A stretch of 64,000 bases of DNA from Burkholderia sp. L27(2015) (lineage in GTDB: Bacteria; Pseudomonadota; Gammaproteobacteria; Burkholderiales; Burkholderiaceae), in assembly GCF_009765705.1 (NCBI RefSeq), contig NZ_LMUX01000009.1:365269-429268 (forward strand), in the 5' to 3' direction. Below, one piece after another: positions 25,340 to 35,076 of the stretch (positions within the stretch are counted from its first letter, which is position 1; each line of letters starts with the position of its first letter). The notes below the pieces were generated by a model. It made no database searches. It was given only the letters and a program-made list of their open reading frames with translations, and had not been told where the DNA came from. A program made the position numbers and the translations under genes.

Positions 25340-25690
25340 ACGGTGCCATATTTCGGTGAGTAGTTGATACGCATCGGATCCAGGGTCGGATTCATGGCAC
25401 AGACAGGTAGTTTCCTCTATTTCAATTTTTGGGTTGCCGTGGCCTGACCGAAGAATGGGATAGCCGGGAACGGCGATGGCCGAAGAGGAGGGCAAACGCC
25501 GGGCAAACGCCGAGCGCACGCCGGTTCAATGGATATATTTCGCAACACTTTGTATGAAACTTAGTGCCAGATTGCGAGACTATATTGGCGTAGGTACATT
25601 GTTAGTGCAGGGGGCGAATGATCGCCTCTGACAATCGGTCAACCCGTGAGTCAACCCACTAGCAATGACCCGCCTGAATCCGGAGTACGT
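25340..25690. other. Intergenic region before the small 62-residue gene
   Basis: If the cyclase starts at 25339, this stretch of about 350 bp is non-coding. It holds the ribosome-binding site GGAG (25682-25685) of the following small gene. TGACAATCGGTCAACCCGTGAGTCAACCC near 25630 contains two copies of GTCAACCC 13 bp apart. I see no clear promoter. Confidence 0.35.
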
Positions 25691-25879
25691 ATGACAACCG
25701 AGCGCAATCTGCAGTGCCTTTCCCGCGAAGTTTGGGATATCGCGCAGCGGCCCTTCGAGCAACGCCGCATGTACCTCAATGAGGTCGAGAAAAGCCGCGG
25801 CAAGGCCGAGGCGGATCGGTTACGTGCCGGGATAATGCAATTTTGGGAAGAAGAGAAGTTGGCGCAGTGTTGTTTATAG
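25691..25879 (+). CDS. Small charged protein of unknown function (62 aa)
   Basis: The ATG at 25691 has GGAG with a 5-nt spacer, which is the main support for the gene. The product is a helical, strongly charged protein (LSREVWDIAQRPFEQRRMYL, then EKSRGKAEADRLRAG) ending FWEEEKLAQCCL with a Cys pair. The run of Arg, Glu and Lys fits small DUF-type proteins found in Burkholderiaceae, but I do not recognise it with certainty. No signal peptide or helix spanning the membrane is seen. Confidence 0.6.
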   Translation: MTTERNLQCLSREVWDIAQRPFEQRRMYLNEVEKSRGKAEADRLRAGIMQFWEEEKLAQCCL

Positions 25880-26216
25880 TTCGAGCAGCAAACGCATTGC
25901 TACGCGCGCGGCCACTCGGTCCGCCCAGTCGGTTTCGTTATAGGTCATTGCTCGATTCGCGGAGGTCTTTCGCCCTCCTGCGTTCCCGAGCCAATTCCGG
26001 AACACCTTACCCGGTGTAACAAGTGATTTCCAGATAAGAGATTTATCCGCCTGAGGGAAGATTCTATAGTCCACCCCATCGAAGACACGCGAGCCCTGTG
26101 ATGTCGTTCGGATGGATGGCGGATCGACCGTACAAAAAGCGGTAAGCATCCGCGCCTGCCACCGAACGCACGGGGCCGATGTCCCTCTTATTTGGCCTTC
26201 GTTCGGAGTTGAAGCA
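25880..26216. other. Intergenic region of 337 bp
   Basis: A 91-codon minus-strand frame (25874-26149) lacks family features. GGAG at 26205-26208 serves the DsbA-like gene. No hairpin with a T-run or other element was found. Confidence 0.4.
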
Positions 26217-26861
26217 ATGAAATTGATTTATGTCGGTGACCCTATGTGTTCCTGGTGCTACGGCTTCGGGAAGGAACTCTCGGCGTTCGTGAAACGGGTG
26301 CCGGACCTGCCGTTGGAAATCGTGGTGGGTGGCGTTCGAGCGGGCGCGACCGACGTGCTTGACGAAGCGGGCAAGCGTTTCAGGCTGCAACATTGGACAC
26401 GGGTGGCGCAGGCCAGCGGTCTCCCGTTCGATCGGGATGCATTCGGCGCTCTCGAGAACTTCGTCTATGACACGGAGCCGGTGTGCCGGGCGGTCGTCGC
26501 CGCTCGCATACTGGCGCCGGACGCGGATCTTCTTCCCGTATTCCGGGCGCTGCAGCACGCATTTTATGCGGAGGGTCGCAATACAACCGATGGCGAGGTA
26601 CTTGCCGAGATCGGATCCGCGGCGCTCGGTCGGGTTGGATTTGCGGTCGATGCGAAACAGTTCCATGATGTCTGGGCATCTCAACGGGCGATAGCCGCCA
26701 CGCAGGCCGATTTCAAGATGGTAGGCACGCTTAACGTTTCCGGGTTTCCCGCGCTGTTTTATGAAGTGGACGGCAAGCTTCATCGAATCGCCGCAGGCTA
26801 CACGACCGTGGATATGCTCGAGGAAAAATTCGACGCCATCGAGCGTGCGGGTGTCCGATAG
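26217..26861 (+). CDS. DsbA-family thioredoxin-fold protein, cytosolic (214 aa)
   Basis: Starting at the ATG at 26217, the protein opens with MKLIYVGDPMCSWCYGFGKE, placing a CSWC redox motif at residues 10-13. The cis-proline loop is NVSGFPALFYEVDGK. The helical insertion between them fits the DsbA/FrnE-like group. There is no signal peptide, so it acts in the cytosol, unlike DsbA itself. Members act as disulfide oxidoreductases or glutathione-dependent isomerases. It stands alone; the substrate is unknown. Confidence 0.88.
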   Translation: MKLIYVGDPMCSWCYGFGKELSAFVKRVPDLPLEIVVGGVRAGATDVLDEAGKRFRLQHWTRVAQASGLPFDRDAFGALENFVYDTEPVCRAVVAARILAPDADLLPVFRALQHAFYAEGRNTTDGEVLAEIGSAALGRVGFAVDAKQFHDVWASQRAIAATQADFKMVGTLNVSGFPALFYEVDGKLHRIAAGYTTVDMLEEKFDAIERAGVR

Positions 26862-26997
26862 GGCCTGATCGATCAGATCAGCTCAGGTCGGCGCGGCGTG
26901 CATGTCGTCGTCACGTGAGCCTATTTTTGACCCGAGCGCGTCAATGTGAATTGCGTCGTGAATGCGCGCTTACCTATAGATGTCTCAGGGAGGATTT

Positions 26998-27519
26998 ATG
27001 AAATTCAGTGCCACGGCCGCCGCGATTCTCGCCGCACTATCCGTTTCCGTTTCAGCGCATGCGGAAGTTACCCCTCCGAAAAATTATGCGTATGTGCTAC
27101 CGATGAATTTGGCCGAGGAAGCCGCGAATGAAGCGGTTTTGACTTGCGCGGCGAAGGGTTACTGGGTTACGGCAACTGTCGTTGATATGGACGGCGTGCC
27201 GCAGGTGGTGCTGCGCGGTGATCACGCCACGGTTCACACAGGGGAGTCGAGCTTTCGGAAGGCGTTCACGGTCGTTACGCTCGGACCGGAATTCGGCTTC
27301 GACGCGTCGAGTGGGTTCTTCGAGCTTGTGAAGACGAGTCCTTATGCGCCGCAGTTGGCGACGGTCCATAACGTGATGGCCTTGCCTGGTGCCGTGGCCT
27401 TCAAGGTCAACAACGAGATGGTCGGCGCGCTCGGTGTCGGCGGAGCGCCGGGAGGCGATAAAGATGAAGTTTGTGCACATGCCGGCGTAGACAAAGTTTC
27501 GGGCCGTTTGCCGCATTAG
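26998..27519 (+). CDS. Exported GlcG/HbpS-family (DUF336) protein (173 aa)
   Basis: The ATG at 26998 has a strong ribosome-binding site (AGGGAGG, 4 nt before it), so the longer frame from 26980 is rejected. Residues 1-23 are a signal peptide ending SAHA. The GlcG/HbpS fold is shown by NLAEEAANEAVLTCAAKGYW, VTATVVDMDGVPQVVLRGDH and the Gly-rich end VGALGVGGAPGGDKDEVCA. Members bind haem or small ligands and often accompany transport or catabolic genes. Here it is a single gene between a DsbA-like gene and a LysR regulator. One Cys sits at residue 43 and one near 160. Confidence 0.85.
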   Translation: MKFSATAAAILAALSVSVSAHAEVTPPKNYAYVLPMNLAEEAANEAVLTCAAKGYWVTATVVDMDGVPQVVLRGDHATVHTGESSFRKAFTVVTLGPEFGFDASSGFFELVKTSPYAPQLATVHNVMALPGAVAFKVNNEMVGALGVGGAPGGDKDEVCAHAGVDKVSGRLPH

Positions 27520-27616
27520 ACCGGGTGGTACGCGCGGCCGGATCGCACAGTCGGCGCGGCGTGAGCGTCGATCGAGCGTTAGATGAGCGCCGACTCAGAG
27601 GCCGAGCCCGCGTACC

Positions 27617-28522
27617 TTAAGTGAGCCAGGCGGGGTCTTTCAACGCCTCGGTCACACGCTTCATCGCAACGTCGCATGCCGGGTTATCGGTATTGCCTCG
27701 CCAGGCGAGGATGAGATCCGCTGTGGTTTCATCCGCGTCAAGCAGCGGCTTCAAGGCAACGTCGGCGGGCATCACACGCTCAGCCGATTGCGGCACCAGC
27801 CCAACGCCTAGCCCCGCGCCCACCAAAGCCAGTATCGAGTGCGTTTGCGTAACGTGCTGAACCTGCGCGACAGCTACGCCCTTCACATGCAGGAGTCCGG
27901 TGATTAGGTTATGAAAGTAGGCACCCTCCACCGGCGGGTAAGTAATGAAGTTCTGCCCGGACAGGTCTTGCAGCGCAATCGCGGGGTGAGCCGCTAACGC
28001 GTGACCGACGGGCACAGCCGCGCATAGCCGCTCGCGATAGACGCGTATCCATTCCACCCCAGGTTGTTGCATCGGCGGCCGGGTCAGGCCCATATCGATC
28101 TGTTCTTCTCTGAGCGCCGCGAGCTGCTGCTCCGACGTCATCTCGCGCAACGTCAGCGAGACCTCTGGCATACCAGCGCGCAGTAGTGCGACAAATCTAG
28201 GCAAAAAGACGTAGCTCGAGGCGGCAGTGAACGCGATGGTCAGCGAGCCGGAATCACCGCCGGCGATACGGCGTGCATCGCGCGCGGCATCGACCGATTG
28301 CGCAACGATCCGCCGTGCCGAACGGGCGAAATCGTGGCCGGCCGGCGTCAGGCGAATCGCCCGCGCATCGCGGTCGATCAACTGCGCGCCGACCGCGTGC
28401 TCAAGCGCCTGGATCTGTCGCGTCAGCGGTGGCTGCGTCATGTTCAGGCGCCGGGCTGCTCGACGGTAGTTCATCTCGTCCACGACGGCGAGGAAGCAAC
28501 GAAGCTGCGCGAAAGTGATCAT
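27617..28522 (-). CDS. LysR-family transcriptional regulator (301 aa)
   Basis: The helix-turn-helix is typical: MITFAQLRCFLAVVDEMNYR then RAARRLNMTQPPLTRQIQAL. The effector domain follows, with GLTRPPMQQPGVEWIRVYRE and a QNFITYPPVEG loop, as in regulators of aromatic or carboxylate catabolism (BenM/CatM-like). It is divergent from the Ldh2/MFS pair at 28672-31163 and is likely their regulator. The intergenic region holds GGTATCA twice (28535-28541 and 28566-28572), 31 bp apart, possible recognition half-sites. Confidence 0.92.
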   Translation of the reverse strand: MITFAQLRCFLAVVDEMNYRRAARRLNMTQPPLTRQIQALEHAVGAQLIDRDARAIRLTPAGHDFARSARRIVAQSVDAARDARRIAGGDSGSLTIAFTAASSYVFLPRFVALLRAGMPEVSLTLREMTSEQQLAALREEQIDMGLTRPPMQQPGVEWIRVYRERLCAAVPVGHALAAHPAIALQDLSGQNFITYPPVEGAYFHNLITGLLHVKGVAVAQVQHVTQTHSILALVGAGLGVGLVPQSAERVMPADVALKPLLDADETTADLILAWRGNTDNPACDVAMKRVTEALKDPAWLT

Positions 28523-28671
28523 CGATGCTTAATAGGTATCAACTGATTCACGGATTATCCTAGATGGTATCAGACACTTGGCATACGCTCTCCTGAACCG
28601 TTCCATCGTCCGAGCCGGCAGCGCACATCGGCGCACCGGTCGACATCGAACGCACCACAACAGGAGGACGC

Positions 28672-29760
28672 TTGACAACACCCTGCTTGATAACACCCTT
28701 TCCGAAGTCGATCCGCCGGCCCCACGACGCGCTCTCCAAGCTGGCAACCGATTTGTTTATTGCCGCCGGCATGGATGCCGACAAGGCGCGATGCGTGTCA
28801 GACCTGCTGCTGCTAACGGACATGATGGGTCGTCACACCCATGGCCTCGCGCAATGTGGGGCGTACCTCGACGAGTTGGTCGGCGGGCGAATGACCGCGA
28901 CCGGAGTGCCGGAAACGATACGCGACACCGGATCGACGGCGGTCTGGGATGGTAACTATCTACCCGGACTGTGGTTGATGCAGCGCGCGCTGTTGCTGGG
29001 TTTTGAGCGCCTGGCCGTGCATGGGGTCTTCACCCTGTCGATGCGCCGCAGTCATCACATAGGCTGTCTTGCCGCGTTGGCCAAGCAAGCGACCGATCGC
29101 GGCTACTACGCGATGATCGCCTCATCCGGCCCGCATACCAAGGCGGTGGCGCCGTTTGGCGGTAAGCAGGGCCTCTTCAGTCCGAATCCGTTTGCCTTTG
29201 CGTTCCCCACCACCGAGTTCCCCGTGCTGGTCGATACCTGCGCATCGCTTACCACCGTGTCGATGACGCGGGAGAAGACGGCTGCGGGTGAGCAGTTCGA
29301 ACACGCCTGGCTGATCGATTCGCATGGTCGGCCGAGCCGGGATCCCGCCGTTGTCGAGCGGCCTCAGGACCGCGGCAGCCTGATGTTGCTCGGCGGTATG
29401 GAGTCTGGCCATAAAGGTTTCGGTCTGGCCTTGATGGTCGAAGCGCTGACTCAAGGTTTGTCGGGCTTCGGTCGACGCGATGTGCCGTCGCGCTGGGGCG
29501 CAAGCGTCTATCTGCAACTGATCGATCCTGCCGCGTTTGCCGGCAGCGCGGCCTCGATTGATCAAATGGATTTCCTGGTCGAGCAGTGCCATGCAAATTC
29601 ACCGATCGACCCGAGCCGGCCGGTACGTCTGCCGGGCGAACAGGCCACGCGCAATGTAGAAGCGCACCGTCGCGATGGCGTGCCGGTTTCGCCCGAAACG
29701 ATTGCGGCGCTGCGGACGTGGGCGCAGAGGCTGCGAATCGATGACGCCGTCCTGACGTGA
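28672..29760 (+). CDS. Ldh2-family malate/L-lactate-type dehydrogenase (362 aa)
   Basis: The start is a TTG with a perfect AGGAGG 4 nt before it; no ATG occurs in frame before residue 34, which would cut into the first helix. Family segments are visible: FIAAGMDADKARCVSDLLLL, DMMGRHTHGLAQCGAYLDEL, FTLSMRRSHHIGCLAALAKQ, and MIASSGPHTKAVAPFGGKQG. The GKQGLFSPNPFAFAFPT region binds NAD(P). The family oxidises 2-hydroxy acids such as malate, sulfolactate or ureidoglycolate. The MFS carrier next to it, of the sugar-acid type, points to a hydroxy acid or sugar acid as substrate. Confidence 0.88.
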   Translation: MTTPCLITPFPKSIRRPHDALSKLATDLFIAAGMDADKARCVSDLLLLTDMMGRHTHGLAQCGAYLDELVGGRMTATGVPETIRDTGSTAVWDGNYLPGLWLMQRALLLGFERLAVHGVFTLSMRRSHHIGCLAALAKQATDRGYYAMIASSGPHTKAVAPFGGKQGLFSPNPFAFAFPTTEFPVLVDTCASLTTVSMTREKTAAGEQFEHAWLIDSHGRPSRDPAVVERPQDRGSLMLLGGMESGHKGFGLALMVEALTQGLSGFGRRDVPSRWGASVYLQLIDPAAFAGSAASIDQMDFLVEQCHANSPIDPSRPVRLPGEQATRNVEAHRRDGVPVSPETIAALRTWAQRLRIDDAVLT

Positions 29761-29846
29761 CCTGATGTAGCTGACAACGGGCAACACCCAAATCGTGCAC
29801 GGCAAAAAACAAAAACAGATGCCGAACAATCCCAAGGAGACACAAC

Positions 29847-31163
29847 ATGAAGCAAAACCTGGCGGTAAACGTGAGAGCCGGTGACCTCGCCGCCGTGACG
29901 CGACGCACGAATGCGAGGTGGTTCATGCTGGGGCTGGTCTTCGTCGGGACCATCGTCAACTATCTCGATCGGACCAACATGGCGATCGTGGCGCCGCTGA
30001 TTTCGAAGGAGTTCGCGGTCGGCCCCGTGACCATGGGTTTTTTGTTCTCTGCCTTTTCCTGGGCATTTGCTGCAGCGACGCTTCCGGGCGGCTACTTTCT
30101 CGACCGCTTCGGCACGAAGATCACTTACGGGCTGTGCTTGGCGAGTTGGTCGTTCTTGACCGTGCTGCAGGCGTTCGCAGGAGGCGTCACGTCATTCTTC
30201 AGTCTGCGCTTCGGGGTAGGCGGCGCGGAAGCGCCCGCCTTTCCCGCCAATAACAAACTCGCAACTTCGTGGTTTCCGCAGAGCGAACGCGGTGTCGCCG
30301 GCAGCGTCTGCTCGATGGGCGTCTATGTCGGTACGGCCTTACTCACGCCGCTGGTATTCTGGATCGCCTCGTCGTTTGGCTGGCGCCCCGTCTTTTTGTT
30401 ATCGGGTGCGCTGGGCCTCGTCTGGGCAGTCGTCTGGTTCGTCGCCTACCGTGAGCCCGCGGATAGCGCGATGGCAAACGCGGCAGAGCTCGATTACATC
30501 CGCGAGGGTGGCGCAATCATCGGTCAGCCGCCGCGGGGTGAGCCATTCCGTTGGGATCACTTCCGGAAGCTGTTTACGTATCGCCAAATCTGGGGCGTAT
30601 GCATCGGCAAACTCGCAGCGACCACCACCCTTTATTTCTTTCTAACCTGGTTTCCAACCTATCTAGTCCAGGCGCGCGGCATGACCATGCTGCATGCGGG
30701 CGCCGCTTCGATCGGTCCTTATCTTGCCGCTGGTGCCGGTGTCATGTTCGGTGGCTGGTGGGGCGACTGGATGATCCGGCGCGGAATCAGCGTCAATATT
30801 GCCCGAAAGGCGCCGATGGTCATCGGCTTGCTGCTGACAGGCTCGATCGTGCTGGCCAATTTTACTCATTCGAACTTGATCGTGATCCTCATCCTCTCGT
30901 TCGCCTTCTTCGCCCAAGGCATGTCGTCGACGAGCTGGGTCGTGATCTCGGAGATCGCCCCGCGCAACCTCGTGGGCATGACCGGCAGTGTCATCAGCTT
31001 CGCCGGCAATCTCGCCGGCATTATCACGCCGATCACCATCGGCTTTATTGTGCAGAACACGGGTTCGTTCGAATGGGCTCTAGGTTTCTGCGCCATCGTG
31101 GCGTTGATTGGGACTTTCGCGTACACGGTCCTCCTCGGCAAAATCGAGCGCATACATATGTAA
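29847..31163 (+). CDS. MFS transporter, ACS (anion:cation symporter) type (438 aa)
   Basis: AAGGAG precedes the ATG. Twelve helices are evident; the first is followed by NYLDRTNMAIVAPLISKEF and the family loop GYFLDRFGTKITYGLCL lies between helices 2 and 3. The loop FGVGGAEAPAFPANNKLATS is typical of the ACS subfamily, which imports galactonate, glucarate, tartrate and related anions by proton symport. It follows the Ldh2 gene by 86 bp and both probably answer to the divergent LysR regulator. Confidence 0.92.
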   Translation: MKQNLAVNVRAGDLAAVTRRTNARWFMLGLVFVGTIVNYLDRTNMAIVAPLISKEFAVGPVTMGFLFSAFSWAFAAATLPGGYFLDRFGTKITYGLCLASWSFLTVLQAFAGGVTSFFSLRFGVGGAEAPAFPANNKLATSWFPQSERGVAGSVCSMGVYVGTALLTPLVFWIASSFGWRPVFLLSGALGLVWAVVWFVAYREPADSAMANAAELDYIREGGAIIGQPPRGEPFRWDHFRKLFTYRQIWGVCIGKLAATTTLYFFLTWFPTYLVQARGMTMLHAGAASIGPYLAAGAGVMFGGWWGDWMIRRGISVNIARKAPMVIGLLLTGSIVLANFTHSNLIVILILSFAFFAQGMSSTSWVVISEIAPRNLVGMTGSVISFAGNLAGIITPITIGFIVQNTGSFEWALGFCAIVALIGTFAYTVLLGKIERIHM

Positions 31164-31599
31164 GCCATATGTAACAGCCTGGTTGTAACAACAGATGGAA
31201 GCGATGGTGCCGCGACCATCGGACCGCTGCGCAAACGCTCGGTCCGGCTAGCGCCCCAAACCGACAAAAGCTATTAATCTCGTTATTAATGCTTGCAAGG
31301 TATAATTCCGTCGCAGCCCTCGGCGGAAGTTTCCTTACATTTTCAAATGAAAGATCAGTCGGTTTATGGATTTCGTCTAGGTTTCGTCGAAGTTTCGTCA
31401 TTTGCCGACTCTAATTTCTCCGCTCACGGTTGTGCTTTGACAGTACAAGCCGGCACGCCCCTCCCGCTGCAATTCCCCCACCAGGACTGGCGCGATCGAT
31501 CACCCCCGGACGCAAAATCAGGCAAAATTCGATAGTTACTGCCGGTGCGTAACACAGCCGGCGGCGTCCCCAACCTATTTCTTCATCTAGAGATACGCA
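31164..31599. other. 436-bp region upstream of isocitrate dehydrogenase
   Basis: TATAAT at 31301-31306 in the context GCTTGCAAGGTATAATTCC is a good -10 candidate for the icd gene, though no good -35 lies 16-18 bp upstream. TTGACA at 31437-31442 has no matching -10. No supported small gene is seen. The leader of icd would be about 290 nt. Confidence 0.4.
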
Positions 31600-33837
31600 A
31601 TGAGCAGCCAGCAACCCACCATCATCTACACCCTGACCGACGAAGCTCCGCTGCTAGCCACCGGTGCCTTCCTGCCCATCATTCGCGCCTTTACCGCGCC
31701 GGCAGGCGTGAACGTAATTACCAGCGACATCTCGCTGGCCGGCCGCATCCTGGGCGAGTTCCCCGAATTCCTGACTGAGGCGCAACGCGTGCCGGACGAC
31801 CTGGCCGAGCTCGGTCGTCTGACCCTGCTGCCCGAAACCAACATCATCAAGCTGCCCAACATCAGCGCCTCGCAGCATCAACTGGTCGGCGCGATCAAGG
31901 AACTCCAGGGCAAGGGCTACAAGGTGCCGGATTTCCCCGAAGAACCGAAGACCGACGCCGAGAAGGCGATTCGCCAGCGCTATGCCAAGTGTCTGGGCAG
32001 CGCCGTCAATCCGGTGCTGCGTGAAGGCAACTCGGATCGCCGCGCACCCGCCGCCGTGAAGAACTACGCGCGGAAGAACCCGCACAGCATGGGCAAGTGG
32101 AGCATGGCTTCGCGCACCCACGTGGCGCATATGAAGCATGGCGATTTCTATCACGGCGAAAAGTCGATGACCATCGACAAGGCCCGCGACGTGAAGATGG
32201 AACTGCTCACCAAGGGTGGCAAGACCATCGTGCTCAAGCCCAAGGTGTCGCTGCTGGCCGGCGAGATCATCGACAGCATGTTCATGAGCAAGAAGGCGCT
32301 GTGCGACTTCTATGAAGAACAGATGGAAGATGCGCGCGAGACCGGCTTGATGTTGTCGCTGCACGTGAAGGCTACGATGATGAAGATCTCGCACCCGATC
32401 GTCTTCGGTCACGCGGTAAAGATTTTCTACAAGGATGCCTTTGCGAAGCACGGCAAGCTATTCGATGAGCTGGGCGTGAACGTCAACAACGGCCTGGTCA
32501 ATCTGTACGACAAGATCGAATCGCTGCCCAGTACGCAACGTGAAGAAATCATTCGCGACATGCATGCTTGCCACGAACACCGTCCGGAACTGGCAATGGT
32601 GGATTCGGCCAAGGGTATCTCCAACCTGCACGCGCCGAACGACGTGATCGTAGACGCTTCGATGCCGGCCATGATCCGCATCGGCGGCAAGATGTGGGGC
32701 GCCGACGGCCGTCCGAAGGACACCAAGGCCTTGATCCCGGAGAGCACGTTTGCCCGCATCTACCAGGAAGTGATCAACTTCTGCAAAACCAACGGCAACT
32801 TCGACCCGGTCACCATGGGCACTGTGCCTAACGTTGGTTTGATGGCCCAGCAGGCTGAAGAGTACGGCTCGCACGACAAGACGTTTGAAGTGACGGAAGC
32901 GGGCGAAGCACGCATCGTTGACATCGCCACCGGCGAAGTGCTGCTGGCGCAGAACGTGGAAGAAGGCGATATCTGGCGCATGTGCCAGGTCAAGGATGCG
33001 CCGATCCGCGATTGGGTCAAGCTGGCTGTCACCCGTGCGCGCAACTCCGGTATGCCGGCGATTTTCTGGCTGGACCCGTATCGTCCGCACGAAGCCGAGA
33101 TGATCAAGAAGGTCGAGACCTACCTCAAGGACCACGACACCGCTGGCTTGGACATCCAGATCATGTCGCAAGTGCGCGCCATGCGTTATTCGCTGGAGCG
33201 CGTTATCCGCGGCCTGGACACGATCTCGGTGACCGGCAATATTCTGCGCGATTACCTGACTGACTTGTTCCCAATCATGGAACTGGGCACCAGCGCCAAG
33301 ATGCTTTCGATCGTTCCGCTGATGGCGGGTGGCGGCATGTACGAAACCGGTGCGGGTGGTTCGGCGCCTAAGCACGTCAAGCAACTGGTGGAAGAAAACC
33401 ACCTGCGCTGGGATTCGCTGGGAGAATTCCTGGCATTGGCCGTGTCGCTGGAAGAGCTGGGTATCAAGACTGGCAACGGCAAAGCCAAGATCCTGGCCAA
33501 GACGCTGGATGCGGCCACGGGCAAGCTGTTGGAGAACAACAAGAACCCGTCGCCCAAGACCGGGCAATTGGACAACCGCGGTAGCCAGTTCTATCTGGCC
33601 TTGTACTGGGCTCAGGAGTTGGCGGCTCAAGCGGAGGACGCGGCCCTGGCCGCGCTGTTCGCGCCGCTGGCGAAGAAACTGACCGAGAATGAGCAGGCTA
33701 TCGTAGCTGAGTTGGCGGCCGTGCAAGGCCAGCCGGCAGACATCGGCGGCTACTACAAGCCTGACTTCGAGAAGCTGGAACTGGTGATGCGGCCGAGCAA
33801 GACGCTCAATGCCGTGTTGGCGGCTGTTCAGGCCTAA
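31600..33837 (+). CDS. icd: NADP-dependent isocitrate dehydrogenase, monomeric type
   Basis: The 745-residue product is a full-length monomeric isocitrate dehydrogenase, a different family from the 415-residue dimeric enzyme. Conserved parts include [20 protein letters not shown] at the N-terminus, [20 protein letters not shown] (substrate loop), [39 protein letters not shown] and [20 protein letters not shown]-like text near residue 560 (here [20 protein letters not shown]). It oxidises isocitrate to 2-oxoglutarate and CO2 with NADP in the TCA cycle. It is monocistronic, with a terminator-like hairpin 25 bp after the stop. Confidence 0.97.
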   Translation: MSSQQPTIIYTLTDEAPLLATGAFLPIIRAFTAPAGVNVITSDISLAGRILGEFPEFLTEAQRVPDDLAELGRLTLLPETNIIKLPNISASQHQLVGAIKELQGKGYKVPDFPEEPKTDAEKAIRQRYAKCLGSAVNPVLREGNSDRRAPAAVKNYARKNPHSMGKWSMASRTHVAHMKHGDFYHGEKSMTIDKARDVKMELLTKGGKTIVLKPKVSLLAGEIIDSMFMSKKALCDFYEEQMEDARETGLMLSLHVKATMMKISHPIVFGHAVKIFYKDAFAKHGKLFDELGVNVNNGLVNLYDKIESLPSTQREEIIRDMHACHEHRPELAMVDSAKGISNLHAPNDVIVDASMPAMIRIGGKMWGADGRPKDTKALIPESTFARIYQEVINFCKTNGNFDPVTMGTVPNVGLMAQQAEEYGSHDKTFEVTEAGEARIVDIATGEVLLAQNVEEGDIWRMCQVKDAPIRDWVKLAVTRARNSGMPAIFWLDPYRPHEAEMIKKVETYLKDHDTAGLDIQIMSQVRAMRYSLERVIRGLDTISVTGNILRDYLTDLFPIMELGTSAKMLSIVPLMAGGGMYETGAGGSAPKHVKQLVEENHLRWDSLGEFLALAVSLEELGIKTGNGKAKILAKTLDAATGKLLENNKNPSPKTGQLDNRGSQFYLALYWAQELAAQAEDAALAALFAPLAKKLTENEQAIVAELAAVQGQPADIGGYYKPDFEKLELVMRPSKTLNAVLAAVQA

Positions 33838-33862
33838 GGATAGTTAGCTTTGTTTGTCCGCT

Positions 33863-33887
33863 CCCTTCCGGTTTGTTGCCGGAAGGG
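33863..33887 (+). terminator. Hairpin downstream of icd
   Basis: CCCTTCCGG and CCGGAAGGG pair perfectly over 9 bp around TTTGTTG. It begins 25 bp after the icd stop. No T-run follows, so intrinsic termination is uncertain, though position and stem favour a terminator shared with the convergent fimbrial-like gene. Confidence 0.5.
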
Positions 33888-33923
33888 GCATGAACTGTTA
33901 TCAAGATGCGCATGCCGTAAAGC

Positions 33924-34505
33924 TTACTCGGCATGCAATTCGATGCTGGTATTCCCTTCAAACGTTTGAGCCGCTGTGACGCGTGCTGCGCTGTCCGAGA
34001 GATAAGCTTCCACCTCCAACTGCAGCGTTAATTGCCGGCCGACACCGCCGTCGCTGGCTGCAACGGCCACTCCCTGTCCCGGCATTAGCGTGACACTTTC
34101 GCTGCCTGCGCCGACGGGCTGACGCGGTGCGGCGAGCTGCGCGAGCAGTACAGAGTGGTTGTCTAACTGAGCCCGCATCGCGTGCACCACAAAACCGTTG
34201 TGCTCGCCGAAGCGGAACAGGTTGTTCGGGCTCGGCGATCCCCTAAAAAACAGTGACATCCGCGTGGGTACCGTGCACACCGCCGTCGCCGTCACCACGC
34301 GTTTGCCAAACGACAGGTAGCGCGGATATTTTGTCAGTGGGCTCAGCTCGGAACGGGTCACCGTACCGTAGTCAACCTGGCTGTCGCCCAGCAAAAGTTG
34401 GCAGTTGTTCGCCGGCGCGGCGCTGACCGCTTGCATGCCAATCACCAAGAGCAGGGACGTTATGCTTTTGGCCAGGCCACGCCGGCTCATTCCAATATTA
34501 ATCAT
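33924..34505 (-). CDS. Exported fimbrial-type protein, probably DUF1120-like (193 aa)
   Basis: A signal peptide (residues 1-29, ending VSAAPANNC) precedes a beta-rich domain with two Cys residues (35 and about 77). The segments QVDYGTVTRSEL, GKRVVTATAVCTVPTRMSLF and GVGRQLTLQLEVEAYLSDSA resemble the minor pilin or DUF1120 proteins of chaperone-usher loci. The gene directly upstream (34568-34960) is a usher fragment, which supports that reading. Chaperone and main pilin genes are missing, so the protein may be the relic of a lost fimbrial operon. It could still be made, because the frame is intact. Confidence 0.6.
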   Translation of the reverse strand: MINIGMSRRGLAKSITSLLLVIGMQAVSAAPANNCQLLLGDSQVDYGTVTRSELSPLTKYPRYLSFGKRVVTATAVCTVPTRMSLFFRGSPSPNNLFRFGEHNGFVVHAMRAQLDNHSVLLAQLAAPRQPVGAGSESVTLMPGQGVAVAASDGGVGRQLTLQLEVEAYLSDSAARVTAAQTFEGNTSIELHAE

Positions 34506-34567
34506 TTCGCTTGTTTCCTAGGTTGCGCAAAAACGTGCAAGCAACGCTTGAGTAACGCTCAAGCATC

Positions 34568-34960
34568 TCAGTTCAGGCCTGCACCGTTCTGTGTATCCGG
34601 AGCGACGCATATCGCACCGACCTTGTCGTAAAAGCGCACACTCGCCTTTTCAGGCAAGCTGTACTGCAGCTGGCAGCTACGGCCATCGGCTAGCGTTACA
34701 TGCAGATTGGGCTTCATGCTCGGATTCGAGACGAACGCGGTGCCGCCGTCGCCTATCGTGGTGACGAATTGGTTAGCGTCATCGAGCACGGTCGAGCCTT
34801 TGGGTAACGCTTGGCCGTCGGGTCGTGTCGTGGTCATCAACATCCGGCGCGTTTTGACGACGCCGAAATCAATATGATTGACCGAGCCGTGACCAGCATC
34901 GACGATCGACAGGCCTATTTCATTGATCGTAAGGCGTGCGCACCCGCCCGCTGCGCCTGT
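34568..34960 (-). pseudogene. C-terminal remnant of a chaperone-usher outer-membrane usher
   Basis: The minus-strand frame ends in a PapC/FimD C-terminal plug-like domain: RPDGQALPKGSTVLDD, TIGDGGTAFVSNP and LADGRSCQLQYSLPEK follow the usual DGxxLPFGAxV, GxVGxxGxxFVxGL and CxxxYxLP pattern. Upstream of the first ATG (34843) the frame stays open and still reads usher-like (GSVNHIDFGVVKTRRMLM), which corresponds to the normal AVVxxxFxVxxxRxxLL segment. Similarity fades near 34960. The roughly 700 residues of signal peptide, barrel and plug domains are absent, so this is a decayed gene. Confidence 0.7.
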
Positions 34961-35076
34961 TTGCAGAAGTGGTCGGGCGCGGCATTTTTGATAGTTTCCG
35001 TGCCAACTTGAAAGACCCCTACTCTCGATCCCGCTGACAATCCTAAAAAGATTCCAAATTCGTCAGGAGACACGAA

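Noticed and set aside
25874-26149. 91-codon frame on the minus strand
   Set aside because: No family features and no ribosome-binding site; it fills a promoter region.
31437-31442. TTGACA as a -35 box for icd
   Set aside because: No -10-like sequence lies 16-18 bp downstream; the TATAAT at 31301 is the better candidate.
32458-33726. Long open frame of 422 codons on the minus strand
   Set aside because: It lies opposite the isocitrate dehydrogenase gene, whose family identity is certain. The frame is His/Gln/Arg-rich and is a codon-bias shadow.
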